DNA of 64,000 bases, taken from contig NC_088781.1 in the NCBI RefSeq assembly GCF_958450345.1, positions 78,691,797 through 78,755,796 on the forward strand, written 5' to 3'. The DNA comes from Calliphora vicina (taxonomy: Eukaryota; Arthropoda; Insecta; Diptera; Calliphoridae). Shown here piece by piece: positions 11,201 through 23,567 of this stretch. The notes beneath the pieces are model-generated. The model was not told where the DNA came from, did not search any database, and saw only the letters and a program-made list of their open reading frames with translations. Numbering within the stretch: the first letter of the stretch is position 1; each line of letters begins with the position of its first letter. Position numbers and translations under genes: made by a program.

Positions 11201-11734
11201 GTGCAACAAGAAAATATTTCCCGAATGAGACCAACGGGAAATGAAAGTAGATAATTAGTATACCCAAACCCCCAAAGGGTTTTTAAAAGTTAGCTCGTGT
11301 TTTAAAGTTATTCGCCTTTAAAGTTCAGCTTTTTTGAGTAAACATTTTTCATATACATATATTTTATGAATAATCTATTGAAGTCAATATTTATATAAAG
11401 TAATTTTAGTTGAATGTTGAATTTTAACACTTTTTGCAGATTTATTTTTATAGTTTTTGGTACTTAGATACGCAATTACCAATTTTTGGAGAATTGCTGA
11501 ATATTGCTGTAAAAGTATTGAGTAGTGGGTATCGTGTATCGAGTATTTGCCATATTGTTTGAGTACTCAATACTCAAAAGTAGTTACTCAATACTTTTAG
11601 ACTTGTATTTTTACAATTCAATTTATTTAAATTTAACGGTTATGGTGAAAAAAATGCATCTCTACTATAAATACAACTCAAATCAATATTAGAAATGCAA
11701 CTCTTAGCGTAAACAATTTAAAATTTTTTTTTTT
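11201..11734. other. Unassigned spacer with GAGTACTCAATAC palindromes
   Basis: Around 11515-11605 the motif GAGTA/TACTC occurs about eight times, giving several small palindromes. Nothing coding was recognised. Confidence 0.4.
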
Positions 11735-14535
11735 CATCATTTATTTATTGTATCTTCATTATTTAATGAACTAACAATAAGTGGTTCAAATCTTATATCT
11801 AAAAATTATTATTTAATAAGTCCAGCCAGTGCCGGACGAAAAATTTGGTATTCATGGTTGTTTTGGTTAAATTGGCATTCTTCCTTCTAGATTAGGTCTG
11901 CTGTGTCCCTCCTTCTTAATCGAGTGTGGCCACGGTTAACTAATATGTTGCGGGCCAATAGGTTTGGTTCAAGCTTTTTTAAATATTTTTCTGCATTCTT
12001 CGTGATCTCAGTTTTTGCAAGGTGCACGTTTAGATCTTTGTGTATATTCGCATTTTTTATATACCAGGGGGCAACTCTGATCATTCTTAGAAACTTGTTT
12101 TGGCGTCTTTGGATCTTTTCTACATTTGACGCTGAGGCCGTGCCCCATAACTGTATGCCATAACACCATATCGGTTTTATGATCATGTTATAAAGTAGAA
12201 ATTTACAATCTAAACTAAGCACGGAGTTTTTGCCAATATGCCAATTAATTTGAATTGATTTCAATTTCATTTGAGTCAACTTTGCATCTATATGACTTTT
12301 CCATGTAAGGCGACGATCGAGATGTATTCCGAGGTATTTCACTTCCGATTGTTGGTTATTGATATGAATAGGGGGGCATGATTCTCTACGCAATGTAAAT
12401 GTTATGTGTGTACATTTTTGCTCGTTGACTTTAATTTTTCATTGTTTTAACCATTTTTCTAATATGTGATTTTGTAAGTAACGACACGCTTCTTGAGAGT
12501 TTTCATGAATGCTTAGAATAGCAGTATCATCAGCAAATGTTGATGTATGAGTGCGATTGTTAGTTGGCATATCAGACGAATATATCAAATATAAAAAAGG
12601 TCCCAGGATACTGCCTTGGGGGACTCCAGCTTCAATGGGTTGTGCAGTACTTAAAAAGTTTCCCTCTTTAACCTTAAATGTTCGATCAGTTAAATAGCTT
12701 TCCAACAGCTTATGTGTGTTTGCGGGTAAATTTCGACTCAATTTGTATATTAATCCAGCATGCCATACCTTATCAAACGCTTGAGAGATGTCGATGAAGA
12801 GTGCGGAACAGTATTTCTTTTCTTCAAACGCTTTTCTCACCATATTTAGAAGTCTATGGGTTTGTTCGATAGTACAGTGTTTTCTTCTAAATCCAAATTG
12901 ATGATTCGGAATAAAATTGTTTTCAGTTAACATCGGGTATAACCTGTTCATAAGTATCTTCTCAAATAGCTTTGATATATTAGACAATAGGCTGATGGGT
13001 CTGTATGATTCCACCTTTGTGTGATCCTTTCCCGGCTTGGGTATCATGGTAACCAGTGAAAAACTTCCATTCTGGAGGATAATATTCAAGTCGTAATATA
13101 GCATTAAAAATAAAAATAATTATTTTTATTGCTATCCGAGGTAGCTCCATAAGCATCTTGTTGCTGATCTTGTCCATACCAGGCGCTTTCTTGGGGTTTA
13201 AATCAACAGTAGCATTTTCGATCACTCGAATCTCAAAACGTAGGGGTACGGCTGCTCCAAAATGGGGTACAACAGGTGGCAACTCAATTGCTTCGTTTGA
13301 TGTGATCGGTGTAAATACTTTTTTTAAATGACTAACAAACAGATTCCCTTTTTCAGTATCATTTCTTGCCCAACCACCACTTGAATTTCGCAAGGGGGAC
13401 TTACATATGACAGGTCTTTTAAGACTTTTTGTTGCTCGCCATAATGAGTAATCCGATTGCGGGGTTGCGTCCAGGCTTTCTAAATATTTATTCAATGATT
13501 CCATTTTTCGAAATTCCAAGAGCTTTTTAAGTCTTTTTATATAATCTTTAAGCTTCGATTTTAGTTGGGGGATCTGTGCAATTGCCACTCTCTTCGAACT
13601 CTTCTTTTTTCATTTAAGAGCCGTTCGACATCAGCAGAATTTATTCTATTATATCTGATTTATCGGGGGGTTTGAGTAGCATGTTGAGCAGCCAGTTTGA
13701 GATTTTTATCGAAATTGATAAGAGAGTGATCGATGTATATTTTTCATCACGCTAAAATCAATAACATCCGGTATTTTTCGTGGGTCAGTAGGCCAGTAAG
13801 TAGGTTGACCGCTCGAAAGCACATTCAAACCCATTTTAGAAATTGTATTGAACAAAACACGACATTTAGGGGTAATCAGTCGTGATCCCAAGAATGTGTG
13901 CTTAGCATTATAATCGCCAGCAGCCAGGAAACAGGGGCCTAGTGATTTAAAAAATCTATTATATTGACTTCCTGTAATTGAAAATCTAGGGGGTAAGTAT
14001 ATCGATTAAATCACTAAGTTTCGATGAAAATCTTCAAGACAGATTGTAGTAGCTTGAAGATAATCTTCGCAAAACTCACACATTAAGTAGTGTTTGATTC
14101 GAGCTTTAATTAAAATTGCCGAGCATCCGCATGCTCTACCTCTGGGATCTTTGGTGTCATATATTACATATCCATTTATTCGAAATGAACTTCTGGACGT
14201 CAAATGAGTTTCAGAAACCAGCATTACATCAATTTGTTGGTTTCTTAAAAAATATTCGAGTTCGTTTTTGTGTTGGCGTATGCCGTTTGCATTTCAAAAA
14301 CATATTCTTAGGCAGTTCATGGTCTGTTAAGCACAGCCTGCAATAACATTGATTACATCTTAAGCATTTCTTGCATCATGTTACTCATTGAGTTTGTAAA
14401 GTTATTTACCGATTGCACAAGAGTTTCTATTGTAGATTCTAGTCGGGTAAAATTGAAAATTGGCGTTTGCTCTCTTACCTCTGTGTTCATATTTTCGTTT
14501 TGGAGTTGACGGACTTGCGTCTGAGTTTGGTTGTT
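11735..14535 (-). mobile_element. Jockey-A2 LINE copy, 5'-truncated, empty-site reference
   Basis: Same family as the copies at 3.5 kb and 59 kb. The 3' tail lies at about 11735, and the 5' end breaks off at about 14535 inside the C-terminal part of ORF1. It lacks the 575-bp inverted-repeat insert (intact site near 13183). It keeps the full segment IQINWHIGKNSVLSLDCK that the other two copies have shortened. An internal deletion of about 400 bp near 13735 removes the end of the endonuclease. The ORF1 C-terminus differs from A1 more than ORF2 does, perhaps reflecting a different subfamily. Confidence 0.85.
11887..14316 (-). pseudogene. Jockey-A2 ORF2 (endonuclease and reverse transcriptase), broken
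   Basis: Pieces in order on the - strand are as follows. The endonuclease start has SETHLTSR. Its middle has YWPTDPRKIPDVIDFS. A deletion then joins ENID-region sequence. The linker and RT follow, with YRPISLLS (about 12990), DISQAFDKVWH, GVPQGSILGP and FADD (about 12540). A C-terminal region ends RRRDTADLI at 11887. Frameshifts near 13050 and 12430 break the RT, and a stop or frameshift breaks the N-terminal part near 14280. It is the best-preserved RT C-terminus of the three A copies. Confidence 0.85.
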
Positions 14536-15697
14536 TATTTATTATTTATTACTTCAAATTTACTTACTACTAATTAGTACACAGTAATAACTTATGCAAA
14601 AATGTGTATGTATTTTTTGAAGTAAGGAAAAAATAAATAACAAAAAGTTTTATGGGAATACGTGTCATGTGGAATTTCTGATAATGATGTCAATGAAAAA
14701 GAATGTAAAAGTTAAGGATTATCAGAAGCATTTTTATATTTTATGCAAAACATACAACTATTTTAGCTCTTGAGAATGATTCTTGTACAGTTTTAGTGTT
14801 GCTCGATATAATGACCGTACTTATAAATAGCCTAAAAAGTAGAATAACTGACAAATTTTTTGGCTCCAAAGTTAACAGTATTTTGAAAAAATTTCGCCTA
14901 ATGAACAAAAAACTTTTAAGACTGATGTAGAAGACATTTTAAAAGCAGCGGTCAGCTATTTAGAAAATCTTTTTTTAAAATTAGCATTTTTAAATTAAAA
15001 AAAAGTCATGTTTTCTTTACAAGATTTACAAAAACTTACGCAAAACCTTCAAATATCTGAAGAACTAGATAACGATAAACTATACATATATTGATTACTG
15101 CAGCCATCGTGAAGTTTATAAACAAATACCAAGAGATTTGTCAAATGATATGGTCCTATTTTTTTTACCAAAGCTGAAAGGAATGAATTCGAGAATTTAA
15201 GAAAAGATGTATGTTTCGTATTTTCAATACCAGTAAGCAAAGCTTTTTTTTAAAAGATTTTTTACTATTTTAAACAATCATTATACTAAAGAAAGAAACC
15301 GAATGTCATTCGACCTGATTAGAGCTGAAATATTAATACGAAAAAATTTATAGGAAGTTTGTAAAAATTTTCAAAATTGTTTACAAACCTCTAGGTTTGG
15401 AATTGGCCAAAATCCGTAAGGTCAAAAACGAAATAAAGTAGCAGTGTTTTTTGCAAAAGTTTGTAAACTGTTTTTTGCAAAAGTTTGTAAACTTTTTCGA
15501 ATAAGTTCGAAAAAATTGACTTGTAAATTAAAAAATCTACAAATATTTTACTAAAAAACGTATTGATGAAAAGTTGAATAAAACTATGTTTTGTTAAGAA
15601 CTAAATTTTCTTTATACATTGCTATAAATTTGTATAAGCTTTCATAGCAAAATAAGCAATGAAGAGCTACTTAAATATTCTTAAGAAAAACAATCAG
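14536..15697. other. Unassigned AT-rich sequence
   Basis: No family resemblance was found. A 23-base segment (TTTTTTGCAAAAGTTTGT plus flank) is directly repeated near 15449 and 15472. Short frames on either strand lack recognisable motifs. Confidence 0.4.
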
Positions 15698-15912
15698 GGT
15701 TATTCCTGTTCTCACTTTCACCATTCACCTTATTTTTGAAAGCATAATTACAACAATAGTATCTAATTTTCTCAGAACTTCTAATTATAAATGTTTACAC
15801 GTGATTTTTTTAATATTAATTATATAATTTTCGAAATTTTATTTTATATTATATTGTTGTAATTATGCTTTAAAAAATAGGGTGAATGGTGAAAGCGAGA
15901 ACAGGAATAGCC
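15698..15912. mobile_element. MITE with roughly 60-bp inverted repeats
   Basis: TATTCCTGTTCTCACTTTCA starting at 15701 is matched by the reverse complement ending near 15910. The pairing continues through CACCATTCACC and AAAGCATAATTACAACAAT for about 60 bp with few mismatches. About 80 bp of AT-rich loop separates the arms. A clean target duplication was not found. Confidence 0.7.
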
Positions 15913-16369
15913 ATGAATACTTATAACTTACAAATATATCAAAAAATGCACGACATTTTAAAGCGTAATCAATTTTCTTTCTAAACCCGTTAAAAAATTA
16001 AAATCGGACAAAAACTGACTGAGTTACTGGTCGATAAGTTGACGAACATCACTTAAAACGTATTTTAGAATAACTTCTGAATTTGAGAATGTTCTGAAAT
16101 TTTTTGACACAATTTATAATGTACTCAACAAGACCTATAACCCACGCTTTGTCGTTTTCCAAGCTGATTACACTGTAGCACCGTGTAATACATATACATA
16201 TATGTTGATTACACAAAACCAAAATTAACATTTTCTCAGTAATTTTTTTAATGTCAAGTTTTTTTTGATTTGTCCAGCTTTTTAGACCCCAATGTCTAGC
16301 TTTTTGCAAATCTGAATCTGGCAACCCTATTCTAATTACATTTCCTTATGTTACTTTGTTGTCAAAAAA

Positions 16370-18495
16370 AAAATTGCTTAGATTTTATATCACCGGGTCA
16401 GCCCACTTATTGGCCTTCTGATCCTAGAAAAATACCTGATCTAATAGATTTTGCCATATCAAGGAATATAAACAGAAACTCTATTACTGCAGAAATATCA
16501 TATGAACTATCTTCTGATCATACTCCCGTTATACTACACTACTACGGCCAATATCAATCGTCTCATACGGAAGCTTCATTATTCAAGACTGATTGATTGA
16601 AATATAGAAAATACATCAGCAGCCACATCCACACTGAATGTAACATACAGTGTGAGGAAGATATCAATGATTGTATCAGAGACTTCAAGTCACTAATCTT
16701 TTCGGCCTTGGATCACTCTAAGTGCCAAATTCCTCCTTACCTAAAATGTGTATTTCTAATGCAGAAATTAATAGACTCCTACTCGTAAAGAGGAGATGTA
16801 GAAGAGATTGGCAACACAACATATCCCCTGCTGCTAAGCAGAGGCTGTCCATTGCAAGCAAGAAATTAAAAAGAGTCCTTCAGTCTGAAGAGGATCGCAG
16901 AAATCGAAACTATATTGAAAGTTTAACCAGTACTAAGCACACAAACTTCTCCCTTTGGAAGGCAGCTAGGAATATTAAGCCACCGGTAGAGGGTCAAAGT
17001 CCGATTAGAAAATCTGATGGTTCCTGGGCACGTAGTGCAAAGGATAAAGCCGTAGTTTTCGCTGAACACTTAAGTAATGTGTTCCAACCAAACCCCCCAT
17101 CAAATAATTTTGTATTGGGGGATTTACCTGTTCGGATAGGAACAGACTCCGAACTAATCAATGTTAGTATAGAAGATGTTTAGAGGATCATAAAGGACAA
17201 TCTTAAACTAAGAAAATCTCCAGGTTATGATTTAATTACACCTTCCATGATTGGAAACCTACCAGATGTGGCAATTATTGTGATCACAGTATTATTCAAT
17301 GCGATCTTGTCTCTAGGAGTATTTCCGAATGATTGGAAAATCTCCCAAATTATAATGATACCCAAGTCAGGAAAGGATTTGACATTGGCATCATCCTACA
17401 GACCTATTAGCTTATTGCCTTGCTTGTCTAAACTATTTGAGAGAATAATCCAAGGGAAAATTTTAATATTCTTAAATAGTCAAAAGAATGATTCAATTCG
17501 GATTCCGTAAACATCACGGAACAATTGAGCAAGTTAACCGCCTAACTGGAGAGATACGAAAATCTTTCGAACTAAAAAAAGTACTGTTCGGCAATATTTC
17601 TAGATGTTGCCCAGGCTTTTGACAATGTATGGCATAAAGGTCTAATCCACAATATTAAATGCCTACTGCCTTCTAGTACTCACAAAATACTAGAGTCTTA
17701 CCTATCGGATCGCTTGTTTAGGATAAAATGCGGCAATTATGTGACAAGCAACTATGCGATCAATGCTGGTGTACCTCAGGGAAGTGTTCTGGGACCAACC
17801 CTGTACTTATTATACACCTCAGTCCGAAGAGTTAACCATTTCCACCTTTGCAGATGACACTGCATTTCTTAGTTCTCATGTGGACTTAAATGTAGCATCT
17901 AGAAACCTTAATAATTATCTCAGGCACGTGGAGACGTGGTTAAAAAATTGGAGAGTACAAGTGAACGAAATTAAAAGCAAGCACATAACGTTTTCACTTA
18001 GGAGAGGAAATTGTCCACCAGTGACACTTAACAGTGTGAACATCCCACAGTATGACCACGTTACATACCTTGGCATTCATTTAGATAGACGTCTTACTTG
18101 ACGTCGGCACATAGAAGCCAAGCGGCTCCACATGAAACTAAAAGCTTCTAATTTACACTGGCTAATCCACCACCAATCGAAATTAAGCCTTAACTGCAAT
18201 TTGGACATACGGAATCCAATTATGGGGAACAGCAAGCAATACCAGTATAGATCTTATACAGAGGGCACAATTTATCAAAATTACATCATCATGCGAACCC
18301 GCTCACAAGGCTACTTACAGTAACTCAAGACAGCTCAAGGCTGCGTAGTGCTGGTTTACCACTCATCTAATTTTCCAAATATGATTCTCCACTGAGAGAA
18401 CAATAATTGTTTAGTTTTAAGATTTAATTACATATTGTAAGGCCTAGAAATTAAAGGCAGGAATAATATTATAATAAACGTATAAAAAAAAATAT
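16370..18495 (+). pseudogene. Jockey-D LINE copy (ORF2 fragment), 5'-truncated and broken
   Basis: The + strand encodes a Jockey-clade ORF2, beginning in the endonuclease (GQPTYWPSDPRKIPDLIDFA; then SSDHTPVI, which holds the catalytic SDH). The linker and RT follow: YRPISLLP (about 17398), QFGFR, a broken AQAFDNVWHKG (about 17605), GVPQGSVLGP (about 17768), FADDTAF (about 17850) and LGIHLDRRLT (about 18070). It has at least five frameshifts or stops, including TAG at 17181 and TGA at 18099. The tail ends in an A-rich stretch at about 18490. It is the same family as Jockey-E at the window end and is related to, but distinct from, Jockey-A. Confidence 0.85.
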
Positions 18496-19940
18496 GTCTG
18501 TTGAAACGGGGGGTAGTTCAAATTGATGTTATTTAATGGTTGAGTGGGGAAAATCTTTTGTTTCTGGCTTTGTGATTTTTTAACAATTCAGTTGCTGTGT
18601 GGTTACCTCCGCAATTGCTGCATTTTTTATTTTAGAATCATCTTTGGATTTGTTACATTGGGATGTGTTATGCAACTCCCCGCAAATAACACATACTGGT
18701 GGCAATTTGCAATATGCCTTGGTGTGTCCATATTCAGGTTATATATGGGATGTGTTTTAATTTTTTTTCAGGTTTATGTCACCGGGTTCAAGTTCAACAC
18801 GGAAGAGTGGTTGGGTTTTTTTTTCGCGATTTCTAATATTTATCACATTCTTTGTCCTAAAGCGTTTATCTTCTAAGCTTTGCTTTATTTCGAGTTGTTC
18901 AACATTACAGTCAATACCCTTTATTACAACTTGTAGACCCTTACTTCCTTTCAGCTGATAAGTTTAAAATCTTTTCTTTTGAGTTTCAAAATATGTTACA
19001 ACCTTTCTATAATCATTTTCGCTATTGACTTGTATTTTTTGTTTCGAATGAATGAATCGTGCCTTTCTTGATTGGGATAACGTAAAAAGAGTTCTCTCCT
19101 ATTAATGAGATCAGGCTATGAACCAGTAAATTGGAATAATTTTCTCTCAAGTAAATGGGGGTGGATTTGTAGAGTGGATTTTATTTACTAGTTCATCTGT
19201 TTCACATTCCAGAATAGAAAAACGATTTTCATTGTTTAGTCTATCATGTTCACTATCCTTATATAATTTAGCCAAGGGTGCCTTCGAAGACTTGGGACTT
19301 CGTGCCCGTTTTAACCCTAGAAAGATAATCATATTCTGGCATACGTTAAAGATAATCATGCGTAAAATTTACGCATGCTTTTTGGAAGGCTAAATTGGGG
19401 CATTTTATTGATTAATTTAAAATAGACTAATGTTGATTACTTTTTTCAATATAGCTGAAGTAAAAATACCCGAGTTTTGAATGTGTTTAGATTTATTTAT
19501 TAGCAGAAAAAACAAAAACAAAGGAGCACCTTCAGCTATTAACCAAACTTTTGTTGAAAGAGTATGCATAAATTTTACGCAGATTATCTTTCTAGGGTTA
19601 ATACTGTAATATACCGGTCCATTCCAACCTGTATTTGGGATTTATTAACTTTATTTAATGGTTGACCAATCTTGGGTATAGCGCCGCATAATGGGATAAT
19701 TTTATTTGTAGTCAGTGTGGTGGATTTCGTATCTGAAGCTGATATAGCTAGCATACTTTCATGCATAAGTAAAAGATTGTTATTTTCTGGAACAGCTGTT
19801 GAATTTTCTTTCGTTTGACAATTATTTGTTGTTGTCGATGCGGGGGAACAAGAACGAACACGTTTAACAGGCTTGGCGATTAAAAACAAGCTGTCATCAT
19901 CTAATCTTCTGTTTGTTTTTAGATTAGATTTTCTTTTTTA
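18496..19940 (-). pseudogene. Jockey-B LINE ORF1 fragment, split by a piggyBac-type MITE
   Basis: On the - strand this encodes a Jockey-type ORF1 resembling that of Jockey-A1. The N-terminal part is the DDSLFLIAKPVKRVRS segment near 19890-19840. A central part follows, and then a zinc knuckle near 18740 and a CGGNHT motif near 18600. A MITE at 19315-19597 interrupts the frame between MDRYITVL and KRARSPKSS, exactly where A1 reads continuously. Several other frameshifts exist. Upstream (to the right) the frame is cut by the gypsy LTR at 19941. The matching 5' UTR seems to lie at 36560-36905, beyond two nested elements. Confidence 0.8.
19315..19597. mobile_element. piggyBac-type MITE with near-canonical ends
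   Basis: The element is flanked by TTAA on both sides (19311-19314 and 19598-19601). The left end is CCCTAGAAAGATA, a 31-bp spacer, then the internal repeat TGCGTAAAATTTACGCA. The right end, read inward, is CCCTAGAAAGATA, a 3-bp spacer, then TGCGTAAAATTTATGCA. This asymmetric 31/3 arrangement of 13-bp terminal and 19-bp internal repeats is that of the original moth piggyBac. There is no transposase gene in 283 bp. Removing the insert with one TTAA restores the ORF1 reading frame of the host LINE, so the insertion is seamless. Confidence 0.93.
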
Positions 19941-20175
19941 AGTTACATCTGTAGTCTTTTACTGTTGAAATACAACTAAACTTAATTCTTAAACTAAACT
20001 TAAAGAAAAAATGCAATAGTCATCAAAATTGCTTAATCATCAATAATTTTATTTTATTGTTTAAAATTCAATTAATTGCAGACATAGTGTCAGCATAAAT
20101 TGAATTTTAATATTTGGAACAAAATAACCGGACGTTGCAAATACAAAAAGGTTAACAACTTTTGTGTCGTTAACT
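19941..20175 (-). repeat. 3' LTR of the gypsy-like provirus (235 bp)
   Basis: It matches the right LTR base for base except for 74 extra bases at 20014-20087. Next to it on the inner side is a purine tract on the - strand (AAAGGGGGAAG; plus positions 20176-20186), the expected plus-strand primer site. Confidence 0.85.
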
Positions 20176-20219
20176 CTTCCCCCTTTAAATCGATTGTCCT
20201 CAATCGTTTCTTTATTTTT

Positions 20220-21500
20220 TCAAAAAAGTGGAATTTTGTGTAACCTTGGAGGTTTCTCTGGAGCAATAAAAGTAATATGCGTTGGTTGTGGTAGGTTATC
20301 CATTTCAAATGGTTTATCTACTGTAGGCACTTGAGGTTCCCATACAATAGTTTTCTCTACCGTTTTGGTACAGATCCGTAGGAAAATAATTAAAAAAACA
20401 ATAATTAAAAACATTCCAGAGATTGTCCATTCTCCAATTATAAGACGTTTTCTCACAGTTGTGATAATGTCTGTATTATTTATTTGGAGTTGGCTAAGTA
20501 TCTCGAGAGACAAAAGGTTAATTCTACTTTTTTCAAAAGGAGTGGGTTGCATCATAGCTGGCACGGTTTGCAAGGGTGAAGCTTGCCAGTTGCTAAATGT
20601 TCTATTTGCAACTTTAATAGTTGTGTTATAAAATTTAATTAAAAATGTTCCCGAAATATTATATTCTTTTCCGTTTTCAAAAATTGACCCATTATAGTCA
20701 TTTAAAATAATTATTCCCGAATCTATTTCCTCGATTAAAGGAATTTGATGACTATTACTTAAGATACAAGATGAATTCAAATTATTAATAAGTTTAGGAA
20801 TACAATCAGTTTCCGTTATATTAAATATCTCTTTTTCTTCACAAATAGTTAAATTATTATAGTTTTTACATTTCTCTTTTATACCAAACATTTCGTTTTT
20901 ATTAAATAATATTTCCTTAGACTCTAAATGTATTATTTTATCTTTCTTTTTTATTAGTCTTAAAATTAAGTTTTTATAATTTTCATTTTTTGTTAATGGA
21001 ATTTTGACTAAATAAAATATTTCTTTTTTATTATTATTTATTATTGATACCTTTGAAAATTCTAATGCCTCTTCTGGGCTTGAAAAATTAATATTTTCTT
21101 CTATTAATGTTTTCATTGCAACTTTAATTTCTTTTTTACTTAATAAAAGTGGATTTACAATATTTATTCTTGCCCATAGAATGGCGCGTTCAATGTTTAC
21201 TAATTCTTCCTTAACTAATCTTATTTTATTTTGTAAATTAATTACAATTTCTTTTTCTAGATATACATCTTTTTTTATTTGATTTGACATTGTTTTAACA
21301 ATGTTTTTTAGGGATGTTTTGGTCAATGAATGTTTGCACGTTGTTTATGAATTCTTCATACTCTTTAATTTTTATTACGTGAATTATTGTGAATGTTCCT
21401 TGTTGTATTTTAGCTGTTCCCTTATCGATAGTAATTATATGGGAGGCCGAATAGTCAACTATTTCGATCTCCGCCTGAATGCAGATTAGCTGGATCCTGT
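20220..21500 (-). pseudogene. env of the gypsy-like provirus, frameshifted
   Basis: The main open segment (21326-20220, about 368 codons) encodes an envelope-like protein with multiple N-x-S/T glycosylation sites. Near its C-terminus is one strongly hydrophobic membrane anchor (around 20450-20380) followed by a basic cytoplasmic tail. The N-terminal part lies in another frame upstream (about 21500-21310), preceded by a pyrimidine-rich ...TTTTACAG that resembles the splice acceptor used for errantivirus env mRNA. The frame break near 21320 separates the two. This makes env non-functional as it stands. The assignment rests on position after integrase, membrane topology and general family architecture. 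Confidence 0.75.
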
Positions 21501-21508
21501 AAAATAAT

Positions 21509-22981
21509 TTACCTTTTAATATTGCTTTTATGCACTATTTTTCCTGAATTAGTTAAAATCGTAGTACCTCTATTTTCTTTTACTATTTCTTCTCTATAAC
21601 GAGGGGACAGTTTTGATCCTAATCTTTTGTTCATTTTAACATAGATCTTTTCACCTAAAGAATAGTTTTTAATTTTATCTCTATCTTTGTTATGATGCTC
21701 TAAATCTTGTTCTTGCTTTTCTTTTAATCTATTAGTAATTTCTTTTCTTTCATCTTCTATTTCTTTGGAATCTTTGTACTTCCTACCAAAAAATATTTCT
21801 ATTGGCTTTTTCCTAGTAGTAGAGTGAATTGAGGAGTTATATTCGTAAATTGATTTTGTAAGTAAGTCATGAAATGAGGTGTGAAGTTTTTCTGTTTTTA
21901 AACATCTCATAATTTCCGAGAGAGTAGAATGGAACATTTCTACTTGTCCATTAACAGAACTGCAATAAGGAGGTGTAGTATAAATATTTATTCCGAATTG
22001 ATTTTGAAGCAAGAATTTTATTGTACCAGAATTTAGGGATTTTTCATTATCTATTACTATTGAATTAGGGACACCGAATGCTAAAATTAATTCTCTAAGA
22101 GGTTCTTTTATATCTTCTATTGCTCTTGATTTTAGAATTTTAGCTTGTGCGTATTTCGAAAATTTGTCAATAGCTGTAAGAACCAGATTTTTTTCGGTCG
22201 AGTAGATGTCGACATGAATTATCTCTCCTGGATTTTTTGGAATTGGTGTGACTTCTAAACTAGGTTTATTTGGATGCCGATCATATTTCTGTTCCTTACA
22301 AATTTTACAGGCTTTCGCTATTTTATTGGTTTTTTCTGTCATTTTGGGAAAATAATATTTTTGTTTAATTTGTTCTTTATTCTCTCTTCCATTCCGATGT
22401 GCTCTTTTATGTTCTGATATTATTATTTCTTCCTGTTCATTTTCATTTGTTATATCTTTTACTTGGCTTTGGGTAAATCTGACTTTAAAGTTTTTAAAGT
22501 GTTCAGGGTAAAATTCTTGTATAATTCCCATAATTGGTTCGCTTGTGAAAAGTCCGTTAATCACACTTGGGTTCAAGTATTTCCTTAGTACTGATATTAA
22601 GTCCTTTTTCGTATAATGGGGTTGTTTTATAACATGCCTGTGATATGTTGGAAAAGGGATTTCAAACACATATTTTTCCTGGTCGTCCACCAGTATGTAA
22701 ATTTGATTTTTAAAAGCATTTATGGGACATTCTATAACTGGTATTAAATTATGCGAAGAGCTTTCAGAACTATGTTGAGTTGCTGTCATGGAATTTATTT
22801 GTGGGGGTCTAGATAATGCATCAGCAACTACATTGGTTTTGCCTGGTTGGTATTTTAATTCATAATTATACTCTTCCAAGATGGCTTTCCATCTTTTCAT
22901 TTTGCTGTTTGTATTTTTGCTGCTAAATGACCCATACAAATAATTTCTTAATGTGGTAAGTGCCCAAATTATAGCCAACAT
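21509..22981 (-). CDS. pol: Integrase and end of RNase H (pol, C-terminal part)
   Basis: About 490 codons are open. The start is the end of RNase H (LAIIWALTTLRNYLYG) and its tether (YQPGKTNVVADALSRP). The integrase follows, with an HHCC zinc domain (H..H near residues 188-192, C..C near 221-224). The DDE core comes next: the first Asp in IHVDIYS, the second in VIDNEKS, and the Glu in NGQVEMFHS. The order and motifs are typical of Ty3/gypsy pol. The upstream RNase H start (DLTTDASEYAIGAVLS) lies in another frame near 23110, after a frameshift around 23165. Part of a dead polyprotein. Confidence 0.85.
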   Translation of the reverse strand: MLAIIWALTTLRNYLYGSFSSKNTNSKMKRWKAILEEYNYELKYQPGKTNVVADALSRPPQINSMTATQHSSESSSHNLIPVIECPINAFKNQIYILVDDQEKYVFEIPFPTYHRHVIKQPHYTKKDLISVLRKYLNPSVINGLFTSEPIMGIIQEFYPEHFKNFKVRFTQSQVKDITNENEQEEIIISEHKRAHRNGRENKEQIKQKYYFPKMTEKTNKIAKACKICKEQKYDRHPNKPSLEVTPIPKNPGEIIHVDIYSTEKNLVLTAIDKFSKYAQAKILKSRAIEDIKEPLRELILAFGVPNSIVIDNEKSLNSGTIKFLLQNQFGINIYTTPPYCSSVNGQVEMFHSTLSEIMRCLKTEKLHTSFHDLLTKSIYEYNSSIHSTTRKKPIEIFFGRKYKDSKEIEDERKEITNRLKEKQEQDLEHHNKDRDKIKNYSLGEKIYVKMNKRLGSKLSPRYREEIVKENRGTTILTNSGKIVHKSNIKR

Positions 22982-23535
22982 TTCTTTTTCATTTGTGGCG
23001 TAATGTTTTTCCGCCTTATTTAATGTTCTTGAAAGAAATGTTATTGGTTTGCCATCTTGTGATAAGACTGCACCAATTGCGTATTCGGAAGCATCTGTTG
23101 TTAAATCGAAGTCTTTTTCAAAATTCGGATGTCAATGAGGTCAATGAATTTTTTATTTTTTGAAATTAGTCCTTTGCATCTTGATTTAGAAATATATTTT
23201 TATTTTTGGATGCGTTCTTAGATACGCGTCCATCTTCCCCTCTTAAAAGGGATGTCAGGGGTTTAGCTAGTTTTGCATAGTCTTTTATAAAACGACGGTA
23301 ATAGCCTGACATACCGAGGAAACTCCTTAAATCCTTTAAGGTCTTGGGTGGAGGTATGTTAGTTATAGCTTTTACTTTATCTGGGTTGGTTTTGATACCA
23401 TTTATTCCTACGATAAATCCTAAAAATTCTATTTCTTGTTTCGCAAATTCACATTTATCGAGTTGAACTTTGAAATTTGCAGACTCTAATGTTTGGAAGA
23501 TTTTATTTAAATTTTGAAAGTGATCTTCTTCATTC
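22982..23535 (-). pseudogene. pol: pol segment: RT thumb and RNase H, frameshifted
   Basis: Reading on the - strand from the LINE insertion at 23535, the frame gives the RT end (KCEFAKQEIEFLGFIVG, then SFLGMSGYYRRFIKDYAKLA). It fails near 23165. RNase H then resumes in another frame with the catalytic TTDAS and LSQDGKPI. The cause is a small indel around 23150-23200. Confidence 0.8.
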
Positions 23536-23567
23536 AGTTGGTGTTGTGATTTCGTATGGTACGGACG
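23536..23567 (+). promoter_or_regulatory. Internal Pol II promoter of Jockey-C: Inr plus DPE
   Basis: TCAGTT, whose A is the first base of the element, matches the insect initiator TCAKTY; the TC comes from the target duplication. GGACG at 23563-23567 lies exactly at +28 to +32 and matches the DPE consensus RGWYV. There is no TATA box. This downstream promoter allows Jockey-type LINEs to carry their own promoter to new sites. Confidence 0.8.
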
